A stretch of DNA of 64,000 bases from Isoptericola variabilis 225 (GCF_000215105.1 NC_015588.1:868001-932000), one strand, 5' to 3'; numbered from the stretch's first letter, positions 50,442 to 59,584 are shown. The notes: a model not told the origin generated them from the sequence alone. Program-made: numbers and translations.

Positions 50442-51314
50442 GTGCGCCCGTCCCGCCCCGCCCTCGCCGCCACCCTCGTCCCGGCCGTCGCCCTCGGGCT
50501 GGCGGCGTGCTCGTCGCCCGACGACGCCCCCGAGACCCCCGAGACCTCCGCGGCCACCGACGCCGCGGGCGGCGAGTGCAGCCCGGAGACGCTGCCCACC
50601 CTCACCGAGGGCACGCTGACCGTCGCCGCGGGGGAGCCGTACGAGCCCTGGTACGTGGGCGAGCCGACGAGCGGCGAGGGCTTCGAGTCGGCGCTCGTGT
50701 ACGCGGTGGCCTCCGAGCTCGGCTACGCCGAGGAGGACGTCGAGTGGGTCACGGTGACGTTCGAGCAGATCATCAGCCCGGCCATCAAGCCGTTCGACAT
50801 CGCGGCCTACCAGACGACGATCACGGAGGAGCGCGCCGAGGCCGTCGACTTCTCGAGCCCGTACCTCACGAGCCGCCAGGGCGTCATCGTCGCGGACGAG
50901 GGCGACTTCGCCGGTGCCTCGACGCTCGCCGACCTCGAGGGCGCGCGCGTCGGCGTGACGGCGTCGCAGACGTCGCTCGACGCCGCCGAGGCCGCGTGGG
51001 GCGACGCCGTCGAGATCGTGCCGTTCAACGCCGCGGGCGACGGCATGACCGCGCTGTCGTCGGGCACGATCGACGCGATGGTCATGGACGTCGACCAGGG
51101 CGTGGCCGCCTCGACCGTCTACTTCCCCGACACGCAGGTGATCGGCACCCTGCCGGCGACCGGCGAGCCGGAGCAGCTCGGCCTCGTGCTCGACAAGGAC
51201 TCGGAGCTCACCGACTGCGTGTCGCAGGCGGTCGAGGCGCTCGAGGCCGACGGCACGCTCGCCGAGCTGCGCACCGAGTGGCTCAAGTCGGACGACGTGC
51301 CCGAGCTGTCCTGA
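50442..51314 (+). CDS. Polar amino-acid ABC transporter, substrate-binding lipoprotein
   Basis: 290-aa family-3 solute-binding protein. Lipoprotein signal with lipobox LAAC (Cys23), then a Thr/Glu/Asp linker and the two-lobed domain (GTLTVAAGEPYEPWYVG; FDIAAYQTTITEERAEAVDFS; GARVGVTASQTS; SGTIDAMVMD). Delivers an amino acid, not identifiable by eye, to the permease encoded next. GTG 50442 with CGGAAGG upstream. First gene of a three-gene operon with permease and ATPase. Confidence 0.92.
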   Translation: MRPSRPALAATLVPAVALGLAACSSPDDAPETPETSAATDAAGGECSPETLPTLTEGTLTVAAGEPYEPWYVGEPTSGEGFESALVYAVASELGYAEEDVEWVTVTFEQIISPAIKPFDIAAYQTTITEERAEAVDFSSPYLTSRQGVIVADEGDFAGASTLADLEGARVGVTASQTSLDAAEAAWGDAVEIVPFNAAGDGMTALSSGTIDAMVMDVDQGVAASTVYFPDTQVIGTLPATGEPEQLGLVLDKDSELTDCVSQAVEALEADGTLAELRTEWLKSDDVPELS

Positions 51315-51336
51315 CGCCGGCGGAAGCACGCGCGCG

Positions 51337-52209
51337 ATGACCGACGCCTGGGTGCCGTCCGAGCGCGCCCGCGCGCGCGAGGCGTTCCGGCGCGCGCAGC
51401 ACCGCCGGGCGCTGCTCGTGGCGGGCGTCGCGACGGCGGTGCTGTGCGTCGCCGTCGTCCTCGTCGTCACCGGTGCGCCCGGGTGGGACCGCGCGCGTCG
51501 CGCGTTCTTCTCGCCCGAGCGGGCGTGGGAGGTCCTGCCCGACGTCGCGGCCGGGCTCGTGCTCAACCTGCGGGTCTGGGTCGTGGCGTCGGCCGTGGGG
51601 CTCGCCGTGGGACTGCTGCTCGCGGTCGTGCGCACCTCGCGGCTGCCCGCGCTGTTCCCGCTGCGCGTGCTCGCCACCGTCTACGTCGACGTGTTCCGCG
51701 GCGTGCCCGTGCTGCTCGTCCTGCTGCTCGTCGGGTTCGGGCTGCCGGCGCTGCGGCTCGAGTGGCTGCCGGTGAGCGCGGCCTTCCTCGGCGGGCTCGC
51801 GATCGTCCTCACCTACACCGCGTACCTCGCGGAGATCTTCCGCGCGGGCATCGAGTCGGTCCACCCCTCGCAGGTCGCGGCGGCGCGCTCGCTCGGGCTC
51901 ACGCGCGGGCAGGCGGTGCGCCGTGTCGTGCTGCCCCAGGCGGTGAGGAACGTGACCGCGCCCGTCGCGAGCGTGCTCGTGTCGTTGCAGAAGGACTCGG
52001 GCCTGATCTCGATCCTCGGTGCGGTCGACGCGATCCGCGCCGCCCAGATCGCCACGACGGGCGACTACAACTTCACGCCCTACGTGGTGGCCGGCGCGCT
52101 GTTCCTGCTCGTCTCGATCCCGCTGACCCGCCTCGTCGACGCGTGGTCGGCCCGGCAGGGCTGGCGCGGGGAGCTGCGCGGGGTGCCCGGGGCGGGGGTG
52201 CTGCGATGA
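51337..52209 (+). CDS. Polar amino-acid ABC transporter, permease
   Basis: 290-aa permease of the His/Glu/Gln type (HisM/GlnP). About five membrane helices; the first at about 22-47 after a charged N-terminus. The VFRGVPVLLVLLLVGFG block and the EAA loop (SVHPSQVAAARSLGLTRG) that docks to the ATPase are intact. ATG 51337 lies 22 nt after the binding-protein stop. Stop overlaps the ATPase start (ATGA), so the two membrane-complex parts are translationally coupled. Confidence 0.93.
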   Translation: MTDAWVPSERARAREAFRRAQHRRALLVAGVATAVLCVAVVLVVTGAPGWDRARRAFFSPERAWEVLPDVAAGLVLNLRVWVVASAVGLAVGLLLAVVRTSRLPALFPLRVLATVYVDVFRGVPVLLVLLLVGFGLPALRLEWLPVSAAFLGGLAIVLTYTAYLAEIFRAGIESVHPSQVAAARSLGLTRGQAVRRVVLPQAVRNVTAPVASVLVSLQKDSGLISILGAVDAIRAAQIATTGDYNFTPYVVAGALFLLVSIPLTRLVDAWSARQGWRGELRGVPGAGVLR

Positions 52210-52970
52210 GCGCGGCGGCGAGCGGGGAGCAGCCGCTGCTCTCCCTGCGCGGCGTGCGCAAGTCCTACGGCACGGGCGCCGCGCGCAAGGTCGTGCTCGA
52301 CGGGATCGACCTCGACGTCGCGGAGCACGCGTGCGTCGTCGTCGTGGGCTCGTCGGGGTCGGGCAAGTCGACGCTGCTGCGCGTCGTCGACCTGCTCGAC
52401 GACGTCGACGACGGTCAGGTCCTGCTCGACGGCGAGGACGTCGCCGACCCGTGGGTCGACGCGAACGCCGTCCGCGCCCGTCTCGCGATGGTCTTCCAGC
52501 AGTACAACCTCTTCCCGCACCTGCGCGTGCTCGACAACGTCACGCTCGCGCCGCGCGTCGTGCACCGCTGGCCGCGCGCCGAGGCCGAGCAGGCGGGCCT
52601 GGCGATGCTCGAGAAGGTCGGGCTCGCGCACAAGGCCCGCGCGTACCCCGACCAGCTCTCGGGCGGCGAGCAGCAGCGCGCGGCGATCGCCCGGGCGCTC
52701 GTGACCGGCCCGGAGCTGCTGCTGCTCGACGAGGTCACGTCCGCGCTCGACCCCGAGCTCGTCGGCGAGGTGCTCGACCTCCTGCTCGCCCTGCGCGACG
52801 AGGGCACCACGATGCTCGTCGCGACGCACGAGATGGGCTTCGCGCGCGACGTCGCCGACGAGGTCGTGTTCCTGCACGAGGGCCGGGTCCACGAGCGCGG
52901 CACCCCGGCCGAGGTCCTCGACGACCCGCGCCGCGAGCGCACGCGCGAGTTCCTGCGCCGGCTGCGGTAG
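52206..52970 (+). CDS. Polar amino-acid ABC transporter, ATP-binding protein
   Basis: 254-aa ABC ATPase of the GlnQ type. Walker A GSSGSGKST, Q-loop FQQYNLFPHLRVLDNVTLAP, signature LSGGEQQRAAIARAL, Walker B ELLLLDEVTSALDPE and H-loop VATHEMGFA are all complete; the FQQYNLFPHL sequence is typical of polar amino-acid importers. ATG 52206 overlaps the permease stop. No C-terminal regulatory domain. Confidence 0.95.
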   Translation: MSAAASGEQPLLSLRGVRKSYGTGAARKVVLDGIDLDVAEHACVVVVGSSGSGKSTLLRVVDLLDDVDDGQVLLDGEDVADPWVDANAVRARLAMVFQQYNLFPHLRVLDNVTLAPRVVHRWPRAEAEQAGLAMLEKVGLAHKARAYPDQLSGGEQQRAAIARALVTGPELLLLDEVTSALDPELVGEVLDLLLALRDEGTTMLVATHEMGFARDVADEVVFLHEGRVHERGTPAEVLDDPRRERTREFLRRLR

Positions 52971-52985
52971 GCGACCGGCGCGTCG

Positions 52986-53657
52986 TCAGGGCCGTGGTGG
53001 TGGGGGTGCCGTGGCTCCGGCGCGGTCGACGAGGACCGCGAGCTGTTCGCGCGAGGTGAGCCCGAGCTTGTTCATCGCCCGGCTCAGGTGGACCTTGACC
53101 GTCGAGTCCGCGAGGAACGTCAGCCGGGCGATCTCCGGGTTCGACAGCCCGTGCGGCAGGTAGGAGGCGACCTCGCGCTCCCGGTCGGTGAGCTGCTCGA
53201 GCCGCGCGAGGGCCTCGGCGCGGCGACCGTCGAGCCGCCGCCCGCCCTCGAGGTGCCGGATGACGGCGCCCGCCGCACCGTGGTCGAGCGCGCCCGCCCC
53301 GGCGGCGACCTGGCGGACGTGGTTCGCGATCCGGTCCGGGTCGTCGTCCTTGCCGAGGAAGCCCTGCGCGCCCGCGTCGAGGGCCGCCACGACGGTGTCG
53401 TCCGACCCGAACGAGGTCAGCGCGATGACCGCGGGCGGGTCGGTGCGCCGGCGCAGCGCGCGGATCGCGTCGAGCCCGCCGACGCGGCGCATGTGCAGGT
53501 CCATGAGCACGACGTCGGGACGGTGCGCGTCGACCGCCGCCGGCACCTCGTCGCCGTCCGTGGCCTCGCCGACGACGTCGATGCCCTGCCCCCGCAGCAC
53601 CGCGGTGAGCAGGCGGCGGACCATCGGGTCGTCGTCGACGATGAGCACTCGTGTCAC
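52986..53657 (-). CDS. NarL/LuxR-type response regulator
   Basis: 223 aa: receiver domain (phospho-acceptor Asp53 in VLMDLHM, acidic triad in IVDDDP, Lys in GFLGKDDD) and a C-terminal LuxR helix-turn-helix (LTDREREVASYLPHGLSNPE; STVKVHLSRAMNKLG). Partner is the histidine kinase encoded 31 nt upstream on the same strand. GTG 53657 (VTRVLIVDDD) is the canonical start; the frame to 53837 overlaps the kinase gene. Target genes are not evident; the ABC operon and the DUF4352 gene are neighbours. Confidence 0.92.
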   Translation of the reverse strand: MTRVLIVDDDPMVRRLLTAVLRGQGIDVVGEATDGDEVPAAVDAHRPDVVLMDLHMRRVGGLDAIRALRRRTDPPAVIALTSFGSDDTVVAALDAGAQGFLGKDDDPDRIANHVRQVAAGAGALDHGAAGAVIRHLEGGRRLDGRRAEALARLEQLTDREREVASYLPHGLSNPEIARLTFLADSTVKVHLSRAMNKLGLTSREQLAVLVDRAGATAPPPPRP

Positions 53658-53688
53658 GGACGCCGAGGCTACCGGCCGGGGCCGACAC

Positions 53689-54996
53689 TCAGCGTACGGA
53701 TGCGGTGTCCGCCTCCGGGTGCTCCGCGTCGACCCAGGGGAGGTGTGCTGCGACGACGTGCCGGCCGTCGTCGACGTGGACGTCGAGCGTGCCGCCGAGC
53801 GCCTGGACGCGTTCGCGCATGCCCGTGATGCCCGCACCGGTCCCCGGTGCGGCCGGCGCGGGCTCGTCCGTGAGGCGGTTGGTCACGCGCACGTCGACGC
53901 CCGTCGCGCGCGCCGCCCGCACCGTCACGTCGACGGGGGAGCCGGGCGCGTGCTTGAGGGCGTTCGTGACCGACTCCTGCACGATCCGGAACGTCGCCCG
54001 GGTCAGCGCCGGTGCCGCGGTGTGGCCGTCGGAGACGAAGATGCTGCTCGTGATCCCCGCGCCCCCGTCGCGCAGCCGCTCGAGCAGCGGGACGAGGTCC
54101 TCGAGGCTCGTGCCCGGCAGCAGGGTGCCGTCGCCGTCCCGCAGCGTCGACAGCAGGGTGCGCATCTCGGCGATCGCCCGCTGGGCCGAGGCGCGCACCT
54201 CCCGCGCCGCCTCGCGGGCCTCGGGGTCTTCCCCTCGCGCGACCTCGAGCGCGGACGCCTGCAGGGAGATGGTCGCGATGTGGTGCGCGACGGTGTCGTG
54301 CACCTCGCGCGCGATGAGCTCGCGCTCCTCCTGCCGCGTCATCCGGTCGCGCAGCACCGCGGTCTGCGCGACCTGCGCCTCGCGCGCCGCCTCGGCCGAC
54401 GCCTCCGCCACGCGCGCCCGGTCGGCGGTCGCGCGCGAGCGCCGCACGAGGCCCGCGGCGACGGACGCGCCGAGGAAGAACAGTCCCCAGAAGACGAACG
54501 AGAGCGTGCCGGGGGCGGAGGTCAGCGCGCCGCTCTCGTCGAACACGGCGAACACCCGGTGCTCCGGTGCTCGCAGCGCATCACGGACGAGGGCTGCTGC
54601 GGTGCCCGCCGCCGTCGCGGCCGTGCAACCGGCCACCGTCCTACGCGACGTCGACGTCGCGTAGACCCACGGCAGGGTCAGGAGCGCCGCCGACGAGTCG
54701 AGCGGGAGCAGGAGCGGTGCGGCCGACGCCGCGAGGTTGAGCTGGACCGGGTACCGGCGGCGCAGCACGAGAAGGCCCGCAAGGATCAGTCCGATCAGGG
54801 CGGCGAGGATCGCGAGACTCGTCGAGGCGTCCCCGGGCATGTCGGCCCACGCCGCGGCCGTGAGCGCGCTGAACGCCGAGACGGTCACCGCCACGACCGT
54901 CCCGCCGCGCGACGTCCAGCTCCGGCCCGGGGCGCGGTCGCCCGGTGCACGCCCGACGTCGGTCAGGCCGGCGTCGTGGGCAATGGGCTGGGACAT
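53689..54996 (-). CDS. NarL-type sensor histidine kinase
   Basis: 435 aa. About four to five N-terminal membrane helices (residues 35-185), a coiled linker, a HisKA_3 dimerisation motif EERELIAREVHDTVAHHIA with the phospho-His, and HATPase_c motifs RIVQESVTNALKHA and GAGITGMRERVQALGG. No large extracellular sensor domain, so it probably senses within or near the membrane. ATG 54996 (MSQPIAHDAG) is chosen; the open frame to 55731 is antisense to the DUF4352 gene. Operon with the response regulator. Confidence 0.92.
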   Translation of the reverse strand: MSQPIAHDAGLTDVGRAPGDRAPGRSWTSRGGTVVAVTVSAFSALTAAAWADMPGDASTSLAILAALIGLILAGLLVLRRRYPVQLNLAASAAPLLLPLDSSAALLTLPWVYATSTSRRTVAGCTAATAAGTAAALVRDALRAPEHRVFAVFDESGALTSAPGTLSFVFWGLFFLGASVAAGLVRRSRATADRARVAEASAEAAREAQVAQTAVLRDRMTRQEERELIAREVHDTVAHHIATISLQASALEVARGEDPEAREAAREVRASAQRAIAEMRTLLSTLRDGDGTLLPGTSLEDLVPLLERLRDGGAGITSSIFVSDGHTAAPALTRATFRIVQESVTNALKHAPGSPVDVTVRAARATGVDVRVTNRLTDEPAPAAPGTGAGITGMRERVQALGGTLDVHVDDGRHVVAAHLPWVDAEHPEADTASVR

Positions 54997-55186
54997 GCCG
55001 AGAGCGTACGTGCGGGCGCCGACACGGTGCGTCACCCGATCGGGCACGCGGCGGCCCGCCGGCGTACCCGGTCGGGTACGCGACCGTGCCCGGGCGGCCG
55101 ATGCCCGGCCGTGCGCAGCGCGACGAGGCTGGGCGCAGGCCGAGCCGAGCACGGCGTCGGCGGTGACCACGACCCGAGGAGGAGAC

Positions 55187-55888
55187 ATGTCCGACCAGAC
55201 CCCCGCCCCCGAGCCCGCTCCCACGCAGGCCGAGCTCAAGCGCCAGGCCCGCGAGGCCCGGGCGATCGCGAAGGCGAACCGCGGCTGGTTCGCGCGCCAC
55301 AAGATCCTCACCGCCCTCGGCGTGATGGTCCTCCTCGCCGTCGTGGTGTCGCTCTCCTCGGGCGGTGACGGCGACGCTCCCGCCGACGTCCCTCCCGCCG
55401 CGGCCGAGCCCGACGCCGCGGCCGAGCCCGACGCCGGCACGGACGGGCCGACCGAGGAGCCGGCCGACGAGGCCGCGCCCGAGGAGCCGGCCGGCGCGGC
55501 GATCGGCGAGCCGGTGCGCGACGGCAAGTTCGAGTTCACGGTCACGGCCGTCGAGCCCGGTGTCGCCGAGGTCGGCAGCGAGTACCTGAACAAGCAGGCG
55601 CAGGGCCAGTTCGTCCTGGTCCACGTCACGGTCGAGAACATCGGCGACGAGTCGCAGTACTTCTTCGCCGACAACCAGTACGCGTTCGACGCCGACGGCC
55701 GCCGCTTCTCGGCCGACTCCGAGGCGAGCATCTACCTCGAGGACTCGCAGTCCTTCGTCAACGAGATCAATCCCGGCAACACCGTCCAGGGCGTCGTGGT
55801 CTTCGACGTGCCCGCGGACGTGACGCTCACGTCGCTCGAGCTCCACGACTCCGCGTTCTCGGGCGGTGTCACGGTCGAGCTCGGCTGA
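55187..55888 (+). CDS. Membrane-anchored DUF4352 protein
   Basis: 233 aa: a short basic cytosolic N-terminus, one transmembrane helix (about 41-57, ILTALGVMVLLAVVVSL), an Ala/Glu/Pro/Asp linker of about 50 residues, then an extracytoplasmic DUF4352 beta-sandwich (GKFEFTVTAVEPGVAEVG; GQFVLVHVTVENIGDESQYF; GVVVFDVPADV). Function unknown; such immunoglobulin-like domains often accompany envelope stress or signalling genes. ATG 55187 has GAGGAGGAGA upstream. Divergent from the two-component operon, which suggests but does not prove co-regulation. Confidence 0.87.
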   Translation: MSDQTPAPEPAPTQAELKRQAREARAIAKANRGWFARHKILTALGVMVLLAVVVSLSSGGDGDAPADVPPAAAEPDAAAEPDAGTDGPTEEPADEAAPEEPAGAAIGEPVRDGKFEFTVTAVEPGVAEVGSEYLNKQAQGQFVLVHVTVENIGDESQYFFADNQYAFDADGRRFSADSEASIYLEDSQSFVNEINPGNTVQGVVVFDVPADVTLTSLELHDSAFSGGVTVELG

Positions 55889-55901
55889 CCTCCCCCAGAC
55901 C

Positions 55902-55934
55902 GGGTGCACCGGGTGCCCCCCGCCCGGTGCACCC
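55902..55934 (+). terminator. 12-bp hairpin after the DUF4352 gene
   Basis: GGGTGCACCGGG (55902-55913) pairs perfectly with CCCGGTGCACCC (55923-55934) around a 9-nt C-rich loop, 13 nt after the stop. Confidence 0.75.
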
Positions 55935-55938
55935 ACCG

Positions 55939-55973
55939 CGGCGCCCGTCGTCCGTATCAGGCGGCGGGCGCCG
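55939..55973 (+). terminator. Second hairpin before the DUF2235 gene
   Basis: CGGCGCCCG (55939-55947) pairs with CGGGCGCCG (55965-55973) around a 17-nt loop, with TGCTCTTCC after it. It may complete termination or fold in the leader of the next gene. Confidence 0.45.
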
Positions 55974-55998
55974 TGCTCTTCCTCGGGAGGAGGGAATC

Positions 55999-57183
55999 AT
56001 GCGACGACTCGTCCTGTGCTGCGACGGCACGTGGAACCACGCGGTCAACCCGCAGGTGTCGAACATCGAGAAGCTGGCGCGCGCGGTGCGCCCGGGCCTG
56101 GTGCCCGGGGCGGACGGGCGGCCGGACGCCGTCCAGGTCGTGGGCTACGTGGGCGGCGTCGGCTCCCGCGGCTACACGCTCGACCGGCTGGTCGGCGGCG
56201 CGTTCGGCTACGGCTTCACGCGCAACGTCGTGGAGGGCTACCGGTTCCTCGCGATGAACTACGCGCCGGGCGACGAGATCGTCGTCATCGGGTACTCGCG
56301 CGGCGCCTACACCGCGCGCAGCGTCGTCGGGATGATCTCGCAGGTCGGGCTGCTCACGCCCGAGGCCGTCGACGCGGGCCTGCTCTGCGAGGCCGAGCGC
56401 GTCTACCGGCTGCGCGCCGACGACGGCGCGGACGGCCCCGCGGCCGAGGCGGTGCGGCGCGAGAAGGCGCGGTTCAAGGCGGAGCACTCCTGGGACGCGC
56501 CGGTGCGGTTCCTCGGCGTCTTCGACACCGTGGGTGCGCTCGGGGTCCCCGTGCTGTCCCGGCGCAAGCACCGGTTCCACGACGTGCGGCTCTCGCCCAT
56601 GGTGCAGACGGCCCGGCAGGCGCTCGCGATCGACGAGCGCCGCATCACCTTCGCCCCGTGCCTGTGGGACGTGCCCGACGACGACGAGCCCGGCCGGGTC
56701 GAGCAGGTGTGGTTCCCGGGCACGCACGGCGACGTCGGGGGCGGCGGGGCGCGGTGCGGGCTGTCGGACCTCGCGCTCCGGTGGATGGCCGACGAGCTCG
56801 CGGCCGCCGGCGTCGTGCTCGACGAGCGCCGCCTGGCGAGCCAGACGTCCCGGCGCGCCCCGCTCCTGCTGCACCAGGACCCGCCGTGGTTCTTCCGGCT
56901 GGTCAACGGCGTCAAGCGGCTGCGGCCCCGGTACGAGCGGGTCGACGGCCGGGTCGTCTTCCGCCGCGGGCTGCGCGTGCTCGCGCTGCCGCGGCCGGAC
57001 GGCGGGTGGCGCGACGGCGTGCTGCTCGCCGACACGGCGCTGCGGCACGTGGTGCGCGACGACTACCTCATGCGCGCGCCGAACCTCGGCTGGTGGGTGG
57101 CCGACGCCGGCGGCGTCGAGCACGTCCCGACCGAGCACGTGCGCGCCGCGCGCGGCGACCTGCGCCCGCTCGTGCCCGTGTGA
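55999..57183 (+). CDS. DUF2235 alpha/beta hydrolase
   Basis: 394 aa, a DUF2235 (Tle1-like phospholipase fold) protein. Opens with RRLVLCCDGTWNH and VSNIEKLARAV, nucleophile elbow IVVIGYSRGAYTARSV with Ser in GYSRGAY, a second acidic block FLGVFDTVGALGVP, and WFPGTHGDVGGGG with the catalytic His. No signal peptide. In proteobacteria this fold includes T6SS lipase effectors; no T6SS exists here, so it is more likely a housekeeping or storage-related hydrolase (inference). ATG 55999 has GGGAGGAGGG upstream. Confidence 0.88.
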   Translation: MRRLVLCCDGTWNHAVNPQVSNIEKLARAVRPGLVPGADGRPDAVQVVGYVGGVGSRGYTLDRLVGGAFGYGFTRNVVEGYRFLAMNYAPGDEIVVIGYSRGAYTARSVVGMISQVGLLTPEAVDAGLLCEAERVYRLRADDGADGPAAEAVRREKARFKAEHSWDAPVRFLGVFDTVGALGVPVLSRRKHRFHDVRLSPMVQTARQALAIDERRITFAPCLWDVPDDDEPGRVEQVWFPGTHGDVGGGGARCGLSDLALRWMADELAAAGVVLDERRLASQTSRRAPLLLHQDPPWFFRLVNGVKRLRPRYERVDGRVVFRRGLRVLALPRPDGGWRDGVLLADTALRHVVRDDYLMRAPNLGWWVADAGGVEHVPTEHVRAARGDLRPLVPV

Positions 57184-57193
57184 CCGGACCGGG

Positions 57194-58597
57194 TCAGCGG
57201 GTGGGCACGAAGTCCTCGAGCGCCGACGGCGGGTCGGTGAGGTCGGGGTCGCGCTCGAGGTAGGCGCGGGTCTCGCGCACGATGAGGCCCGACAGGAGCA
57301 GCAGGCCGATGAGGTTGGGCAGCGCCATGAGGCCGTTGAGGACGTCGGCGACGCCCCAGACGAGCTCGAGCTCCCACAGCGCGCCGACGAGGCACGCGAC
57401 CGTGAAGAGCGCCCGGTAGGGGAGCGAGACGCGGATGCCGAACAGCGTCGTCGCGCACCGCTCGCCGTAGTAGGCCCAGCCGATCACGGTCGACAGCGCG
57501 AAGAACACGACGGCGATCGCGACCACGGCGCCGCCGATCGACGACAGCGGGCCGGACGACATCGCGGCGGCGGTCATCGCCGCGCCCTCCGCCTCGCCCG
57601 TCCAGGCGCCCGACGTGACGATGACCAGGCCCGTGAAGGTGACGACGACGAGCGTGTCGATGAACGTCTGCGTCATGGAGACCAGGCCCTGGCGCACGGG
57701 GTGGTGCGACTTGGCGGCGGCGGCGACGATCGCGGCCGAGCCGAGGCCCGACTCGTTGGAGAACAGGCCGCGGGCCACGCCGTACTGGAGCGCGAGCGCG
57801 ACGGTCGACCCGACGAAGCCGCCCGTGGCGGCCGTGCCGGTGAAGGCGTCGGTGAAGATCGTCGCGAACGCGCCCGGGATGGCCGTGACGTTGGCGCCGA
57901 GCACGAGGACGCCGGCCACGAGGTAGAGCAGGATCATCGTCGGGACGAGCGACGCGGTGACCGCGCCGATGCGCTTGATGCCGCCGACGAGGACGACGCC
58001 GACGAGCACCATGACGACCAGCCCCGTGGCCAGCGGCGGCACGCCGAACTGGTCCTCGAGCGAGGCCGCGATCGTGTTGGTCTGCGTCATGTTGCCGATG
58101 CCGAACGCGGCGAGCGCGGCGAAGACGGCGAACGCGACGGCGAGGACCGCACCGACCGGCCCGCCGATCGCACGTCGCAGGTACTCCTGCGGCCCGCCGC
58201 GCTGCTCGCCCTTCTCGTCGACGACGCGGAACTTCGACCCGAGGAACGCCTCCGAGTACTTCGACGCCATGCCGACGAGCCCGGTGACCCACATCCAGAA
58301 CAGCGCGCCCGGGCCGCCGATGCCGATCGCCGTCGCGACGCCCGCGATGTTGCCGACGCCGACCGTCGCGGCGAGCGCCGTCGTCAGCGCCTGGTAGTGC
58401 GAGATGTCGCCCGCGCCGCCGTGCGCCTCCTTGCGCTGGACCAGGCCCAGGCGCAGCGCCGGTCCGAGCTTGCGGAACTGCAGACCCCGCAGGCGGACCG
58501 TGAGGAACAGGCCCGTCCCCAGCAGCAGGGGGATGAGGAAGAACGGGCCCCAGACGAACCCGGCCGTGCTGTCGACGATGTCGGCGAAGGTCTCCAC
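57194..58597 (-). CDS. Alanine/glycine:cation symporter (AgcS family)
   Basis: 467-aa Na-coupled amino-acid symporter. About ten to eleven hydrophobic helices; family blocks GDISHYQALTTALAATVGVG, GVATAIGIGGPGALFWMWV, KYSEAFLGSKFRVV and ARGLFSNESGLGSAAI are intact. GTG 58597 (VETFADIVDST) gives the usual short N-terminus; an alternative at 58624 adds nine residues. It converges with the DUF2235 gene at 10 nt and lies just downstream of an ABC-exporter remnant. Confidence 0.93.
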   Translation of the reverse strand: METFADIVDSTAGFVWGPFFLIPLLLGTGLFLTVRLRGLQFRKLGPALRLGLVQRKEAHGGAGDISHYQALTTALAATVGVGNIAGVATAIGIGGPGALFWMWVTGLVGMASKYSEAFLGSKFRVVDEKGEQRGGPQEYLRRAIGGPVGAVLAVAFAVFAALAAFGIGNMTQTNTIAASLEDQFGVPPLATGLVVMVLVGVVLVGGIKRIGAVTASLVPTMILLYLVAGVLVLGANVTAIPGAFATIFTDAFTGTAATGGFVGSTVALALQYGVARGLFSNESGLGSAAIVAAAAKSHHPVRQGLVSMTQTFIDTLVVVTFTGLVIVTSGAWTGEAEGAAMTAAAMSSGPLSSIGGAVVAIAVVFFALSTVIGWAYYGERCATTLFGIRVSLPYRALFTVACLVGALWELELVWGVADVLNGLMALPNLIGLLLLSGLIVRETRAYLERDPDLTDPPSALEDFVPTR

Positions 58598-58625
58598 GGG
58601 GCGAACGGTAACCCGGTGATCCACG

Positions 58626-59156
58626 TCACGGGCAAGTCGGCCGCCCTCGACGAGGACGACCGAGCCAGTCGAGGGCGCCGGCCGCGGGCCGGTAGCCCAT
58701 CGCGACGGCCGCGAGCACGACGAGCGTGACGGCGGCCAGCCCCTGCACGACGAAGCCGAGCACCTGGCCCGACAGCACCGAGCCCGGGGAGATGGCCATC
58801 GTCCGGAACCGCGCCATGATGCCGCCGTCGAGCACCGCGATGCGGTCGGCGAGCTGGTCGGCCTCCTCGAGGTACTGCGTGGTGAGCAGGATCGTGGTGC
58901 CGGCCGCCACGAGCGCCCGGACTTCGTCCCACAGGGTGCGACGGCTGCGCGGGTCGAGCCCGGTGGTGGGCTCGTCGAGGAAGACGACCGCCGGGCTGCC
59001 GACGAGCGTCATCGCGAGGTCGAGCTTGCGGCGCATGCCGCCCGACCACGTCGACACGGGCTTGCTCGCCGCGTCGGTCAGGCCGAACTGCGCCAGGAGG
59101 GCGTCGGCGCGCTCGCGCCCGTCGTGGCGGCCCAGGTGGTGCAGGGCCGCCAACAT
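58626..59156 (-). pseudogene. Remnant of a daunorubicin-type ABC exporter: ATPase fragment fused to permease fragment
   Basis: Starts inside an ATPase: [17 protein letters not shown], signature region [17 protein letters not shown], Walker [18 protein letters not shown] and H-loop [13 protein letters not shown] are present, but the N-terminal ~80 residues with Walker A are missing. After AVLDGG it passes in frame into the middle of an ABC-2 permease ([19 protein letters not shown]...). It ends soon after in unrelated residues. So three parts are gone: ATPase start, the ATPase end with permease start, and the permease end. A frame stays open, but transport is impossible. Confidence 0.78.
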
Positions 59157-59194
59157 ATGTGGTGTCGCGTGGCGTCACGCCGGATCGGCGCCGG

Positions 59195-59584
59195 TCAGCG
59201 GTCGTACTCGTCCTTGACGACGAGCACCGGCACGGGGGAGTCGAGCAGCACGCGCTGCGTCGTCGAGCCCATGAGGAAGGTCCCCATCGAGGAGCGTTTG
59301 CGCGACCCGAGGACCACGAGGGTCGCGCCGGACGCCTCGGTCGCGTCGAGGATCGCGTCGGCCGGCTCGGTGCCCTCCGGACGGACCGTCACGGGTTCGA
59401 CGTGGAGGTCGGGCGGGGCGTCGGCGAGCAGCGCGGCGAGGCCGTCGTCGACGGGCGACGCCGCGTGCTCGGGATGCAGGTCCAGGACCGCCAGGGGGAG
59501 CCGGCGTCGCGCAGCCTCGGCGACCGCCGTGCGGACGGCAGCCTCGCCGTGCGGCGACGCGTTGTAGGCCACGAGCACCGTCAT
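59195..59584 (-). CDS. Universal stress protein (UspA family)
   Basis: 129-aa single-domain Usp. First strand VLVAYNASPHGEAAVRTAV with the nucleotide-contacting region, and C-terminal ATP-binding signature VVLGSRKRSSMGTFLMGSTTQ (G-x2-G-x9-G[ST]-like), so it may bind ATP. ATG 59584 gives the usual start MTVLVAYNAS; a longer frame to 59692 reads into the antiporter gene. It overlaps that gene by 4 nt (ATGA), implying one operon with a cation antiporter. Confidence 0.9.
   Translation of the reverse strand: MTVLVAYNASPHGEAAVRTAVAEAARRRLPLAVLDLHPEHAASPVDDGLAALLADAPPDLHVEPVTVRPEGTEPADAILDATEASGATLVVLGSRKRSSMGTFLMGSTTQRVLLDSPVPVLVVKDEYDR

Noticed and set aside
55999..57183. Type VI secretion effector
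   Set aside because: Only the hydrolase fold is shared; no T6SS genes and the host type is Gram-positive.
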